Below are positions 37,380 to 48,000 of a stretch of DNA of 64,000 nt, piece after piece. Each line of letters opens with the position of its first letter. Positions within the stretch are counted from its first letter, which is position 1. The position numbers and the translations under genes are program-made. This stretch comes from Tessaracoccus sp. OS52 (GTDB lineage Bacteria > Actinomycetota > Actinomycetes > Propionibacteriales > Propionibacteriaceae): NCBI RefSeq assembly GCF_020687685.1, contig NZ_JAJEWM010000001.1, forward strand, positions 186,001 through 250,000, written 5' to 3'. The notes beneath the pieces were generated by a model that was not told the DNA's origin, did no database searches, and was given only the letters and a program-made list of their open reading frames with translations.

Positions 37380-40181
37380 GTGGTCTCAACAGGTGTGGTC
37401 AAGCGCAAGCTCATCGAAGTGTCGTTGCCCTTGGAGGCGATCAACCGGGAGTCCGCAAGGGAGAAGTCCATCCGGCACGGCCACCCGTCGACCCTTCACC
37501 TCTGGTGGGCCAGGCGACCACTCGCCACCGCGCGGGCAGTTCTCTTCGCGCAGCTCGTGGACGACCCGTCGTCCCACCCGGACAGGTTTCCGACGGAGGA
37601 AGCGCAAGCCGTCGAGCGCGCCCGACTGCACAAGATCATCGAGGACATGGTGGTCTGGGAGAACATCCGAGACGAGCGGATCATGGGCGCCGCCCGACGG
37701 GAGATCCTCGCCTCCACCAACGGCAACCCGCCCCCGATCCTCGACCCTTTCGCCGGCGGCGGCACCATCCCACTCGAGGCGCAGCGGCTGGGTCTTGAGG
37801 CGCACGCCTCAGATCTCAACCCCGTGGCCGTGCTCATCAACAAGGCCCTGATCGAGATCCCGCCCAGGTTCCGCGACTGGTCACCTGTGTTCCCCGGTCG
37901 GGCCGACACGAAGTCCGACTGGCGCGGCGCCGAAGGCCTGGCCGACGACGTCCGCAGCTACGGCGCCTGGATGAGGGACGAGGCCCAGAAGCGGATCGGC
38001 CACCTCTACCCGAAGGCCAAACTTCCTGACGGCACCTCGGCGACCGTGATCGCCTGGATCTGGGCGCGCACCGTCACGTGCCCGAACCCCGCCTGCGGGA
38101 TCGAGATGCCGCTGGTGCGGAGCTGGTGGTTGGGGAAGAAGAAGGGCAAGGAGGCCTACATCGTCCCGAAGGTCGTCGCCGATCCCGACCATCCCAGCGG
38201 CAAGCGAGTGGCGTTCGAGATCGGGCATGACCTTGCGGCTGCTCCGACGAAAGACACAGACGGGACGATGAGCGGACGTACGGGCGCCCACTGCGTTGCC
38301 TGTCAGTCACCTGTGTCCATGGATCACATCAAGGGCGAGGGGTTGGCGCATCGTATGGGCGCGACCCTTATGTCGGTCGTCGGAGAGGGCTCGCGCCGGA
38401 GGCACTACATCGGCCCTACAAGCGAGCACGTCTCAGCGGCGGACGTTACCCGTCCCCTTGATGTCCCGGAGGGCGCCCTGGCTTACGACCCCAGGAACCT
38501 TTGGACTCCTCCATACGGGCTCACCGCCTACGCTGACCTGTTCACCAGCAGGCAGTTGGTAGCTCTCACGACGTTCAGTGACCTCGTCGCCGAAGCGCGC
38601 GAACAGGTGCTCGCCGACGCCTTGGCGGCGGGCTACTCAACTGGTCCGCGCCTCGACGGGATGCCGCCCGATGGCGACGCCGGAGCCGAGGCCTACGCCG
38701 ATGCCGTCGCCACCTATCTGGGCCTAGGAGTCAGCCGCATGACTGACATGTCGAATGCGCTGGTCACGTGGAGCCCTGGCGCTGATCAAGCGACGCACTT
38801 GTTCGGTAGGCAAGCTATCCCGATGGTGTGGGACTTCGCAGAGACGAGTCCATTCGGGCGAGCGGGCGGCAGCTACACGGTGAGCCTTGGCAGCCTCGCC
38901 AAGTCGATTCATGCTTTAGGGGATACTAGGTCAACGGTGGCGCAGAGCAGTGCCACGGGTCGCGCCCTTGACCGCGCAGTAATATCCACTGATCCCCCCT
39001 ACTACGACAATGTGGGCTACTCGGACCTTTCCGACTTCTTTTACGTTTGGTTGAGGCGTACCCTCCGCGGTGTCCATCCCTCACTGCTCAGTACGGTTCT
39101 CGTGCCGAAGGCTGAGGAGCTTGTCGCCAACCCGTATCGTCACGGAGGACAGCAGGAGGCCAAGCGGTTCTTTGAACAAGGTTTCCGTCAGGTGTTTGCC
39201 AGAGCCCGCGGATCCGCGCGAGCTGACTTCCCGATCACCGTCTATTACGCCTTCAAGCAGGCGGAGTCATCAATCGACGGATCGGCCTCCTCTGGTTGGG
39301 AGACCCTACTGGAGGGCATGATCGGAACGGGATGGCGCATCACCGGGACGTGGCCCATGAGGAGCGAGCGCGGCGGTCGCAAGACGGCTATAGGCACAAA
39401 CGCGCTCGCTTCCTCAATCGTCCTCGCCCTTCGGCCACGGGCGGAGGACGCACCGTCAACGGACCGTCGGGGCTTCTTGGCAGCGCTCCGCGCCGAACTG
39501 CCTGATGCCCTCCGCAAGCTCCAGCAGGGACTCATCGCCCCCGTTGACCTCCCACAGGCAGCGATCGGACCGGGCATGGCGGTCTACTCGCGGTACTCGT
39601 CGGTTCTGGAACCGGACGGGACGCGCATGAGCGTGCGCGCCGCTCTTGCCAGGATCAACGAGATCCTCGACGAGGTCTTGGCCGAGCAGGAGGGCGACTT
39701 CGACGCCGCGACGAGGTTCGCCATCGCCTGGTACCGGCAGCACGGCTACGCCCCCGGAAAGTTCGGTGACGCCGACAACCTGGCGCGGGCACGCAACACC
39801 GCCGTCGAGGTACTTGTCCGGGCCGGAATCCTGACGAGCCGCGCGGGGAAGGTGCAGCTGCTGGCACCCGCGGATCTCGGCGAGGGCTACGACGTGACCG
39901 CGGACGAGAACCTCTCTGTGTGGGAGGTCTGCCACCACGCCATTCGCCTGCTCACCACCGACGGCGCCTCGACCACCCATGCGCTGCTCACCGGCGCTGC
40001 AGCCCGCCTGCGCCAGCCAGTCGACCCGGATGCGGTGAAGGAGTTGGCGTTCCTGCTGTTCTCGATCGCGGAGAAGAACGGCTGGACGAGGGACGCCGTC
40101 GGCTTCAACCAGCTGGCGACGAGCTGGGCGGACATCCGCGACGCGTCCCCTCGGATGAGCGAGAACGTCACCCTCTTCTGA
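37380..40181 (+). CDS. DUF1156 domain-containing DNA methyltransferase
   Basis: A 933-residue protein. The DUF1156 start reads KRKLIEVSLPLEAINRES...HPSTLHLWWARRPLATARAV. The SAM motif I DPFAGGGTIPLEA begins at residue 122 and the catalytic DPPY (DPPYYDN) at 538, the order of an amino-methyltransferase making N6-methyladenine or N4-methylcytosine. About 400 residues separate them and include a CPNPACGI...CVACQS cysteine set that may bind zinc. Proteins of this family occur with DUF499 ATPases and helicases in anti-phage clusters, where methylation marks self DNA. The start is GTG at 37380. Confidence 0.9.
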   Translation: MVSTGVVKRKLIEVSLPLEAINRESAREKSIRHGHPSTLHLWWARRPLATARAVLFAQLVDDPSSHPDRFPTEEAQAVERARLHKIIEDMVVWENIRDERIMGAARREILASTNGNPPPILDPFAGGGTIPLEAQRLGLEAHASDLNPVAVLINKALIEIPPRFRDWSPVFPGRADTKSDWRGAEGLADDVRSYGAWMRDEAQKRIGHLYPKAKLPDGTSATVIAWIWARTVTCPNPACGIEMPLVRSWWLGKKKGKEAYIVPKVVADPDHPSGKRVAFEIGHDLAAAPTKDTDGTMSGRTGAHCVACQSPVSMDHIKGEGLAHRMGATLMSVVGEGSRRRHYIGPTSEHVSAADVTRPLDVPEGALAYDPRNLWTPPYGLTAYADLFTSRQLVALTTFSDLVAEAREQVLADALAAGYSTGPRLDGMPPDGDAGAEAYADAVATYLGLGVSRMTDMSNALVTWSPGADQATHLFGRQAIPMVWDFAETSPFGRAGGSYTVSLGSLAKSIHALGDTRSTVAQSSATGRALDRAVISTDPPYYDNVGYSDLSDFFYVWLRRTLRGVHPSLLSTVLVPKAEELVANPYRHGGQQEAKRFFEQGFRQVFARARGSARADFPITVYYAFKQAESSIDGSASSGWETLLEGMIGTGWRITGTWPMRSERGGRKTAIGTNALASSIVLALRPRAEDAPSTDRRGFLAALRAELPDALRKLQQGLIAPVDLPQAAIGPGMAVYSRYSSVLEPDGTRMSVRAALARINEILDEVLAEQEGDFDAATRFAIAWYRQHGYAPGKFGDADNLARARNTAVEVLVRAGILTSRAGKVQLLAPADLGEGYDVTADENLSVWEVCHHAIRLLTTDGASTTHALLTGAAARLRQPVDPDAVKELAFLLFSIAEKNGWTRDAVGFNQLATSWADIRDASPRMSENVTLF

Positions 40182-40219
40182 AGTGTCGCAGTACTCGATT
40201 CACGAGACGTGTCCATCTG

Positions 40220-40252
40220 GAGATGTCAGGAGACCGAACTTCTCCACATCTC
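40220..40252. terminator. Candidate bidirectional terminator
   Basis: GAGATGT-CA-GGAGA / TCTCC-ACATCTC pairs over 12 bp with a two-base bulge and a seven-base loop, between the convergent methyltransferase and Fic genes. There is no T-run, so confidence is limited. Confidence 0.5.
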
Positions 40253-40270
40253 AGTCGGTGGAGAAGTGAA

Positions 40271-41479
40271 TCAGTCAGTGCTCTCGGCGATCAGTACGTC
40301 GACGACCGCGGGCGCGTGAAACCGTCGGTTGTAGGTTCGATCGCCGAAAGGTCTCAAGATGTCGAGCGCCACGAGCGAGTCAATCAGCTTGTGGGTGCCG
40401 GCGGCTTTGATCCCAAGTTCGGCGGCCGCTTCGGCCACGGTGAAGGTGGGTCGTGCCAGAGCGAGATCCACCACCCTAAGCGCGTTTGCTGTTCTGATGG
40501 GTGAATCGTGGATTCGCTGGTACAACGCTGTCTGGACTTCGGTCAGACGGAGCATCCTGGCCTTGGCGGCGTCAGCCGAGGCCGTCAGACCTTGGGAGAA
40601 GAAGTCGATCCAGGTGTCCCAGTCGCCGCGCGTCGACACCCCAAGCAACGCGTCGTAGTACTGGCCCCGACGCGCCTCGAACCATGGTGACACTGAGATG
40701 CTGGGCTCGCTCAGCAGCCCGGTCGTGTGCAGCTGGGTGACCACCAGGAGGCGCCCCAACCTCCCGTTGCCGTCGTGGAACGGGTGGAGGGTCTCGAACT
40801 GGTAATGCGCAAGAGCGGTGGCCACCACTGGGTCGAGGTCCGGTCCGTGGTCGGCTGCCATCCAATCCAGTAGTTCCCGAACCATTGCCTCCAGATCTGC
40901 TCCGGGTGGTGGAGGGACGAAGCGCGCGGCTCTGATCGGCGCATCGGAGAGATCTGCGCCCTCGCGGCGGCCGATCACAACTTGGATGGGTCGAATCAAG
41001 CCCGAGTGCTGCTGCTCGCCAGCGGTTCCCCTCATGAGTTCGCCCTGCAGTTGGCACAGCATGGCAACCGAGATGGATCTCCCGCTCTCTGCCCAGCTGA
41101 AGGCTTGTTCAGCCACAGTGAGGAAATTCATGACCTCTCGCAGAGTGGAACTCTCGAGCGAGTGTTCGTCTGCGGTCAGCACTCTCACCAATGGTTCGTA
41201 GGTTCCTTCGAGGGCGGCAGTGGACTGCGCCTCCAGCCTGAGGGTGGAATGGCGGAAGAGCCTTGGATTGGGAAGGTGCCGTGCAGTGGCGTCCAACCCC
41301 GCGAGCGAGGCCCGTGCCTCAGCGACACGTCGGTACGTTCGTCCGGACAGCGGCGGATCGCTGGCTGGGAGCGGGTTGGGGAGGAACGCCTGATGCGTCC
41401 ACGACGTGCCGTCCCGATGACTTCCCGAGATCGAGACCAAGTCTCCTGTAGGGGAGTTCTGGAACAATTCGATGTCCAT
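40271..41479 (-). CDS. Fic family protein (class II, self-inhibited) with winged-helix C-terminus
   Basis: A 402-residue protein. The complete Fic motif HPFHDGNGRLGR is at 232-243, with catalytic His232. The inhibitory motif TAALEG at 87-92 fits the [S/T]xxxE[G/N] signature of class II Fic enzymes, in which the Glu blocks ATP binding until relieved. A Fic N-terminal domain precedes it, and a winged helix follows (FTVAEAAAELGIKAAGTHKLIDSL). Such enzymes transfer AMP to hydroxyl side chains. The ATG at 41479 lies next to TATAAG, so the message may be nearly leaderless. It runs against its neighbours inside the defence island. Confidence 0.92.
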   Translation of the reverse strand: MDIELFQNSPTGDLVSISGSHRDGTSWTHQAFLPNPLPASDPPLSGRTYRRVAEARASLAGLDATARHLPNPRLFRHSTLRLEAQSTAALEGTYEPLVRVLTADEHSLESSTLREVMNFLTVAEQAFSWAESGRSISVAMLCQLQGELMRGTAGEQQHSGLIRPIQVVIGRREGADLSDAPIRAARFVPPPPGADLEAMVRELLDWMAADHGPDLDPVVATALAHYQFETLHPFHDGNGRLGRLLVVTQLHTTGLLSEPSISVSPWFEARRGQYYDALLGVSTRGDWDTWIDFFSQGLTASADAAKARMLRLTEVQTALYQRIHDSPIRTANALRVVDLALARPTFTVAEAAAELGIKAAGTHKLIDSLVALDILRPFGDRTYNRRFHAPAVVDVLIAESTD

Positions 41480-41594
41480 ACTTATACCGTACGCGAGTTC
41501 TGGAGAATTACGGACCGGTGATTGATCCACACCAAGAGCCCACCGCCATGTCAGTGCAGTGCAGTAGCGTGTCCGTAGGAGGTCAGAAGAGGCG

Positions 41595-44500
41595 ATGGCG
41601 CTGAGTAACCGTGAACTGGTGGGGCGGATGGTCGAGGAGTTCCCCGAGCCGCTGTACGAGTTCCTTGACGTGGCTCTTGGACCAAACTGGATCGAGATCG
41701 TCCGGCAGAAGGACCTCAAGGACGGCAAGACCGGCATCAACTACAACCCCAAGGACTTGGCCGAACAGCTGAAGGTGATCGGCATGCGCGCCGGCTCCGT
41801 GGCCAAGCTGGCCGGGCACGACGCCGTCGCCCATGCCAGCGAGCTGCGCGCCGTGCGGAACCGGTGGGCGCACATGGAGGCGTTCTCCACTCCCGATGCC
41901 CTCCGCGCGCTGGACACCGGCTCCCGACTGCTGACCGCCATCGGCGCCAAGGATGCCGCAGTCCGCGTCCGCCGCCACCACGACGACCTCAACCGCAGGG
42001 CGGTCCAGGTGGCGGATCAGAAGGTGCTGAGCCAGGCCGCCAACGCACCCGCTTCACAGGGGCTCAAGCCGTGGCGGGAGGTACTGCGGCCGCACGAGGA
42101 CGTCGCCACGGGCAACTTCCGCTCCTCGGAGTTCGCTGCCGACCTGTACAAGGTGGCCTTCGACCCGTCGCTGGCCCCGGACTACTCGGATCCCAAAGGT
42201 TTTTTCGCGCGCACCTACCTCACCGAAGGGCTGCGAGACCTGATCGGGCTCACGGTCCGTCGCCTCTCGGGTGACAGCAATTCCGCACCGGTCATCAACC
42301 TCCAGACCAACTTCGGCGGCGGCAAGACCCACTCCATGCTTTCGCTGTGGCACATCGCTGCCGGTGAACCGCTGGACACCTTCCCGCAGGAACTGCAGGT
42401 GCTCCTCACCGAATCCGGCTACCTGCGGGAGGGCGTTCCGCTGGCGGCCCGCCGGGCGGCGCTGGTCGGCAACCACATCGCACCACAGGGGTCCGGTATC
42501 AAGGCCGACGGCACCAAGGTCCACACGCTGTGGGGGGAACTGGCCTGGCAGCTGGGTGAGCGGGCGGCCTACGACCTCGTGGCAGACGCAGACCGCTCCG
42601 GCACCAACCCCGGGCATGCCCTCCACACGCTGCTGTCCACCTATGCGCCAGCCGTCATCCTGGTCGACGAGTGGGTGGCCTACGCCCGGCAATTGTTCAA
42701 CCGCGAGGACCTGGCAGGCGGCACGTTCGACACCCAGTTCACCTTCGCCCAATCGCTGACAGAGGTGGCCAAGGCCACCCCCGGAATCGTCCTTGCTATC
42801 TCGATCCCCGCTTCCCACGACGGGGACGACCGCGCCGCCGGGCACAACGAGGAGGTTGGGGGCCAGCACGGCCAGGAGGCGCTCAAGCGGCTCCAGAACG
42901 TGGTGCGACGCGTCGCGGACCAGTGGCGCCCCGCGTCGGCCGAGGAGTCCTACCACATCGTGCGGCAACGGCTCTTCGAACAGCCCGACGCCGACGCCCA
43001 GGCGGCCATCAACGCCACGGCCCGCGCCTTCGTCGACTTCTACACCGCCAACTCCGGGCACTTTCCCAAGGAAGCCAGGGACCTCAAGTACGAGACCCGG
43101 ATCCGTCAGACCTACCCCATCCACCCCGAGGTCTTTGACCGGCTCTACGAGGACTGGTCCACGCTGGAGCGGTTCCAGCGCACGCGCGGTGTGTTGCGCC
43201 TCATGAACGCGGTCATCCACGCACTCTGGACCTCTGGGGACCAAGCGCCCATGATCCTGCCAGGCTCCGTCCCGCTCTACGACAACGTCGTCAACTCCGA
43301 GCTGACGCAGTACCTCTCCGACTCCTGGAAAGCGGTCATCGACGCCGACGTGGACGGTGAGGGGTCTGAGCCCTGGAAGGTGGACAAGGAGAAACCGCTG
43401 TTCGGCGAGCGACAGGTGACCAAGCGCCTCGCCCGCGCGGTGTTCTTCGGTGCTGCGCCGACCATCGGCTCCGCGCAGAAGGGCCTGGACACCCAACGCC
43501 TCTTTCTCGGCGTCGCCACACCCGGGGACACGCTCAACAACTTCCACTCAGCGCTGTCCAACCTCGCCGACCGCGCCACCCATTTCTACTCGGCACAGGG
43601 GCGGCACTGGTACGACCTGCAGGCCAACATCACCCGTCGTGCCAAGGACCAGGCCGAGCGGCTGCACCCAGAGGAAGTCTGGGCCGAGATCGTACGCCGA
43701 CTCACCACTTCAGAGCGAGCTTCCGGCGCGTTCGCCCGCGTCCACGTCTGCCCGGAGGACTCCTCCGACGTGCTCGACACCGACGAGGTCCGCCTGGTGA
43801 TCCTGCACCCTAAGTTCCCGCACACCAGGGGGAGCAAGGATTCGGCAGCGCTCGAGCAGGCGCACAAGGTCACCACCAGCCACGGCTCGGGCATGCGCAC
43901 GTTCCGCAACATGCTGGTCTACCTGGCAGCCGACGAGGGAGCGCTCGAAGGGCTGGACGCGAGCGTGCGGGACTACCTCGGCTGGCGCTACGTGCTGGAG
44001 CACGCGGCAGACCTCGACCTCACCCACAACCAGCGCCAACAGGCCGAGGACAAGAAGAAGACCGCCGACACGACGGCAACCGACAGGCTGCGGCTCACCT
44101 ACGTGTGGGGTCTCGTACCGGAGCAGGCCGACGGCGGGCAGCCGTTCACGATCATGACTTTGAAGGCCGACGGTGGCTCCGCCCCGACTTTGACAGAGCG
44201 CCTGTCGAAGAAGCTGGGCACCGAGGACCTCCTGCGCACGCGGCAAGCGGCCAGTGCGGTCAGGATGGTACTTGACCGGCTCCCGCAGCTGTGGTCCGTC
44301 GGCCATGTGTCAGCGGGCGAGTTGTGGCAGCTGTACTCGCGCTATCCCTACATGCATCGCCTGCGCGACCAGAACGTGCTGCTCGAGGGTCTGACCGACT
44401 TCGTCAGCCTCGACTGGGAGCGGGATGCTTTCGCGCTCGCCGACGGGGTGGACGAGTCGGGGCGCTACGTCGGACTCTTCCTGCCTTCCGACAAGCGTTC

Positions 44501-44909
44501 ACCAGTGGTGTCGGCCGCCACGCTCTTGGTCAAGCCTGACATCGCACTGGCCCAGCGGCAGCGGGAGTCGAGCGCCGACTCCGGGGCGGGTACCCGCAGC
44601 AATGACGGCCCCGAAGTCCCCGCTACGCAGGGCGGGTCCGGTCAGCAAGGCGACGGAGGTGAGCCTGCCAGGAAGGTCACGCGTTACTTCGCGGCCAAGA
44701 CCCTCAACGCCAGCGGGGCGGCCACGGACTTCGTGCAACTCAGCCGCGAGGTGCTGGCGCACCTGGTCGGGGACACCGGCACACACGTGAGAGTGCGTGT
44801 CGAGATCGAGGCCGAGCGCCCTGCTGGTTTCGACGAGTCCACCGTGCGCGTGGTAAAGGAGAACGCCACGACCTTGCGGTTCGACCAGTCCGGATTTGAA
44901 GAGGCTTAG
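41595..44909 (+). CDS. DUF499 ATPase with N-terminal Swt1-like HEPN domain
   Basis: A 1,104-residue protein. The N-terminal ~120 residues resemble the Swt1-type HEPN domain and hold R88-x4-H93 (RNRWAH), the HEPN ribonuclease signature. The DUF499 AAA+ region follows: Walker A in TNFGGGKTHS (about 236-245), Walker B AVILVDEW (about 352-359), and long alpha-helical segments to the end, with a low-complexity linker near 990-1030. DUF499 proteins accompany DUF1156 methyltransferases in predicted anti-phage clusters. AGGAGG lies upstream of the ATG. It is divergent from fic, with 115 bp between. Confidence 0.9.
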   Translation: MALSNRELVGRMVEEFPEPLYEFLDVALGPNWIEIVRQKDLKDGKTGINYNPKDLAEQLKVIGMRAGSVAKLAGHDAVAHASELRAVRNRWAHMEAFSTPDALRALDTGSRLLTAIGAKDAAVRVRRHHDDLNRRAVQVADQKVLSQAANAPASQGLKPWREVLRPHEDVATGNFRSSEFAADLYKVAFDPSLAPDYSDPKGFFARTYLTEGLRDLIGLTVRRLSGDSNSAPVINLQTNFGGGKTHSMLSLWHIAAGEPLDTFPQELQVLLTESGYLREGVPLAARRAALVGNHIAPQGSGIKADGTKVHTLWGELAWQLGERAAYDLVADADRSGTNPGHALHTLLSTYAPAVILVDEWVAYARQLFNREDLAGGTFDTQFTFAQSLTEVAKATPGIVLAISIPASHDGDDRAAGHNEEVGGQHGQEALKRLQNVVRRVADQWRPASAEESYHIVRQRLFEQPDADAQAAINATARAFVDFYTANSGHFPKEARDLKYETRIRQTYPIHPEVFDRLYEDWSTLERFQRTRGVLRLMNAVIHALWTSGDQAPMILPGSVPLYDNVVNSELTQYLSDSWKAVIDADVDGEGSEPWKVDKEKPLFGERQVTKRLARAVFFGAAPTIGSAQKGLDTQRLFLGVATPGDTLNNFHSALSNLADRATHFYSAQGRHWYDLQANITRRAKDQAERLHPEEVWAEIVRRLTTSERASGAFARVHVCPEDSSDVLDTDEVRLVILHPKFPHTRGSKDSAALEQAHKVTTSHGSGMRTFRNMLVYLAADEGALEGLDASVRDYLGWRYVLEHAADLDLTHNQRQQAEDKKKTADTTATDRLRLTYVWGLVPEQADGGQPFTIMTLKADGGSAPTLTERLSKKLGTEDLLRTRQAASAVRMVLDRLPQLWSVGHVSAGELWQLYSRYPYMHRLRDQNVLLEGLTDFVSLDWERDAFALADGVDESGRYVGLFLPSDKRSPVVSAATLLVKPDIALAQRQRESSADSGAGTRSNDGPEVPATQGGSGQQGDGGEPARKVTRYFAAKTLNASGAATDFVQLSREVLAHLVGDTGTHVRVRVEIEAERPAGFDESTVRVVKENATTLRFDQSGFEEA

Positions 44910-45017
44910 CCCGCATTCGACGCTCGCCTCCGTCGCCCGCGAGGAGACCGTAGACCCGTTCCGCGCCGCGCCGGCCAAGGAAGCCCGTTCACCGGATGTG
45001 TGAACCAGGGCGGAATC

Positions 45018-48000
45018 TCACCCGCCCAGCAGGAAGGCCTCCACCTCGGCCAGCTGCATCCGGTGGAAGCCGAGCTGCCCCTCCTCAAGGGTTGGCTGCC
45101 CCAGCTCCGTCGCGTGCACTCGCACGTGTCTGGCCGCCACTGCGTCGAAGCTGAACGACTGGGGCCGGATCCCGGGATGGGGCTGGTCGGTCACGGTGAG
45201 GACGGTGGTCCAGGCAGCGCCGTCGGGGCTCACGTCGATCGTGAAGTCCTTCGGGAAGTGCGCCCCCGAGGTCCCGTCGCCCGCGCGGTCGTCGGCCGTC
45301 TCCGTCCGCGGGAACAGGGTCACCGTGTCCAGCCGCTGCTCGGAACCGAGGTCGAAGGCCAGCCACTGCACGCTCGCCGCCGTCGACGTCGCCTGCGACG
45401 TGTAGCCCTTGGCGCCACCGGCGAGGCTCTCGCGCTTGCCGTCCACCGCGTTATTGCGTGACCACGCCGGCGGGGCCTCCAAGGAGGAACCGGCCGTGAC
45501 CACAGAGCCCGTCAAGGCGTTGGTGGCGCTGTCCAGACCGGTGCGCAGTGGGAGCACCCAGACGTCGGCGATGGAGGGGTCGTAGTCGGCCTCGACGTCC
45601 TGGAACCGGACCCTCACCGTCCCGTCGGGGCCGGGCGTGGCACCGTCGACCTCGAACTGGTAGATCACGGTCCCGACGCCGCCCGCGGTGCGCTGGTAGC
45701 GCCGCTGGTGGACGACCACGCCGTCGATCGAGACGTCGTAGGTCTTCCTCTGCGCCTGGTCGTAGGTCTCGACGGCCCGCAGGACGAACGGCTGACCTTC
45801 CGGGACCACCACGTCGAACTCGAACCAGCCGCCCGGGAACGACGAGTGGGTGTAGCGCCGGGTGAGGCCGGCCTCGACGTTGGTGCCGGAGTGCTGCGAC
45901 GCCGTCAGCGCGTGCGCGGCCTCCGAGTTGGCCAGGCCGAGGTCCATGTGGTCGGTGTAGAGGGCCGGACTCGTGCCGATGTCGACCGTCACGGAGCCGG
46001 TGCCGGACTCGCCGTCTGCGTCGCCGACCGACGCCGTGACCACGGCCCCTCCGGCGGTGACCGTCCAGGGCACCGTCAGCGTGGCGGTGACCACCTGCGT
46101 GGCGCCGGGGCCGACGTCGTAGCTGGCGGTCGCCCCCTCCCAGCCGGGGGAGCCGACGGCGAGGCTGCCGCTGCGCCCGGTGCCGGAGCGGTTCACGAGT
46201 TCGGCGGTAACGGTCACCTCGTCTCCGGGATTCGCGGTATCCGGCGACACCGTCACGTCCCCGACCGTCACCGGCGCCGGGACCCGCACCGGCGCGTACA
46301 CGGGCAGGCTCACCGTCGTTGCGCCGAGCCGGTAGGCCACCGTCGCGGAGAGGTCGTGGAGACCTGGTTCCGCATCGGCCGGGGCCACCAGACGGTAGGT
46401 CCCGACGCTCTGCGTGCCGGGCTTGACCGTGCCTGGCAGCGCGGTCACCTGCGTGACCTGCCAGCCCGCCGGAGCAGAAATGCGGGCGGCCGAGTCCTGC
46501 AGGTCTCGCTCACCTGCGTTCGCGAGCCGCACCGTCACGGTGCTGGTGTCTCCCGGGAACAACTCGTCGGGTTCCGCGGTGAGCGAGACACTGGCACCGG
46601 CCAGGGTCGCCGAACCAGCCGAGATCCGCGCGCGGGCGGTTTCGAGGGTCTCCAGGAGGGCGGCCTCGTCCGTGGACTCGGCGGCCTGCTGGATCGCCTT
46701 CAGGGCCTGTTGCGCGAACATGGCGGCCTTGGCGTCGCCACCTGCCAGGTAGGAGTCCCAGGCCTTGTCCGCCTTGTCGATGATCTGCAGGGCATACCCG
46801 GTGAGGAGGTCGGCCTCGGGCTGGCTGATGGTTCCCGCGGCCAGCGCCTCGGACACCTGCTGGAAGAGCTGCCCCAGTTCCCGGGTGTCTCCCAATTGTC
46901 CGAGGACCTCGTCGATGCCGAAGGAGTAGGAACCGGACCCGAGTGCGAACCGCGCCGCGCCGTCGGCAATGCCCAGGAACTCGATCCCGGACACCGATGC
47001 GGCGGGAAGCCCGCCCTCCGTGACCGCCCAGCGGCTGGTGGTCGGCACGCGGACCTCGGCGGTGGCGTTGGCCGGGATGGTGACGTCCATCACGATGGCG
47101 CCGGCGTCATCGAACCGCCACGAGGACCCGACGGTGCCGTAGGGGGTGTCGAGCTCGTAGTCGACCCAGGTGATGCCGTCCCCGGGCTGCGGCGCGACCA
47201 GCACCTTCCGGTACCCCGGCTCCAACGCGGACACGCCGGCCATGGTGCGGTACATCCACTCGCCCACGGCGCCATAGGCGTAGTGGTTGAACGAGTTCAT
47301 GCTCACCGGGCCGAACGAGCCGTCGGGCATGATCGAGTTCCAGCGCTCCCAGATGGTGGTGGCGCCCTTGCCGATCTCGTAGCCCCAGGACGGGTAGTCG
47401 GTGTTCTGCAGCAGGATGTAGGAGATGTCGCTGCGGCCGATCTTCGTGAGAGCCGGCAGCAGACCGTCCACCCCCAGGAAACCGGTGGACAGGTGGAAGT
47501 CGCGCCGCTCCAGCGTCTCGACGAACTGTGCGGCGACCTGCTCCTCCATTCCTGCCGGGATGAGGTCGTTCATGATCGTCAGGATGTAGGCGGTCTGGGA
47601 ATCTCCCCGGACGGTGCCATCTGCGGAGATGAAGGCCTCCGCGAAAGCCGTCTTGACCGCCGCGTGGTGGGCCGCGTACGTGGCGACGTCGCCGTCGTGA
47701 CCCAGCTGCTCGGCCACCCGGACGAACTCGCCCAGGCTCTTGGCGACGAACGCGGTGTCGATGACCGTGGCCGGGGTGTCGTCGTCGAGGTTGAGCCAGT
47801 CGTTGTAGCCGCCGACGTTGCGGATGTAGTTGTTCGAGGAGGCCAGCAGGTAGTCGGCGAACCGCTTCATCGCGTCGTAGTTCGCCTCCAGGACGCTCTG
47901 GTCCCCATAGGCCTGCCAGACCGAGAACGGCACGTGCATGCCCGCGTCGGCCCAGCCCGCGCTGCCGTAGCCGCCGTCGAAGCGGCCCGGGACGACGGGG

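Noticed and set aside
32674..44909. Classification of the island as DISARM or BREX
   Set aside because: No DUF1998 protein (drmB), no drmA-type helicase, no PglZ phosphatase, no BrxL or BrxC. Only the general theme of methyltransferase, helicase and ATPase is shared.
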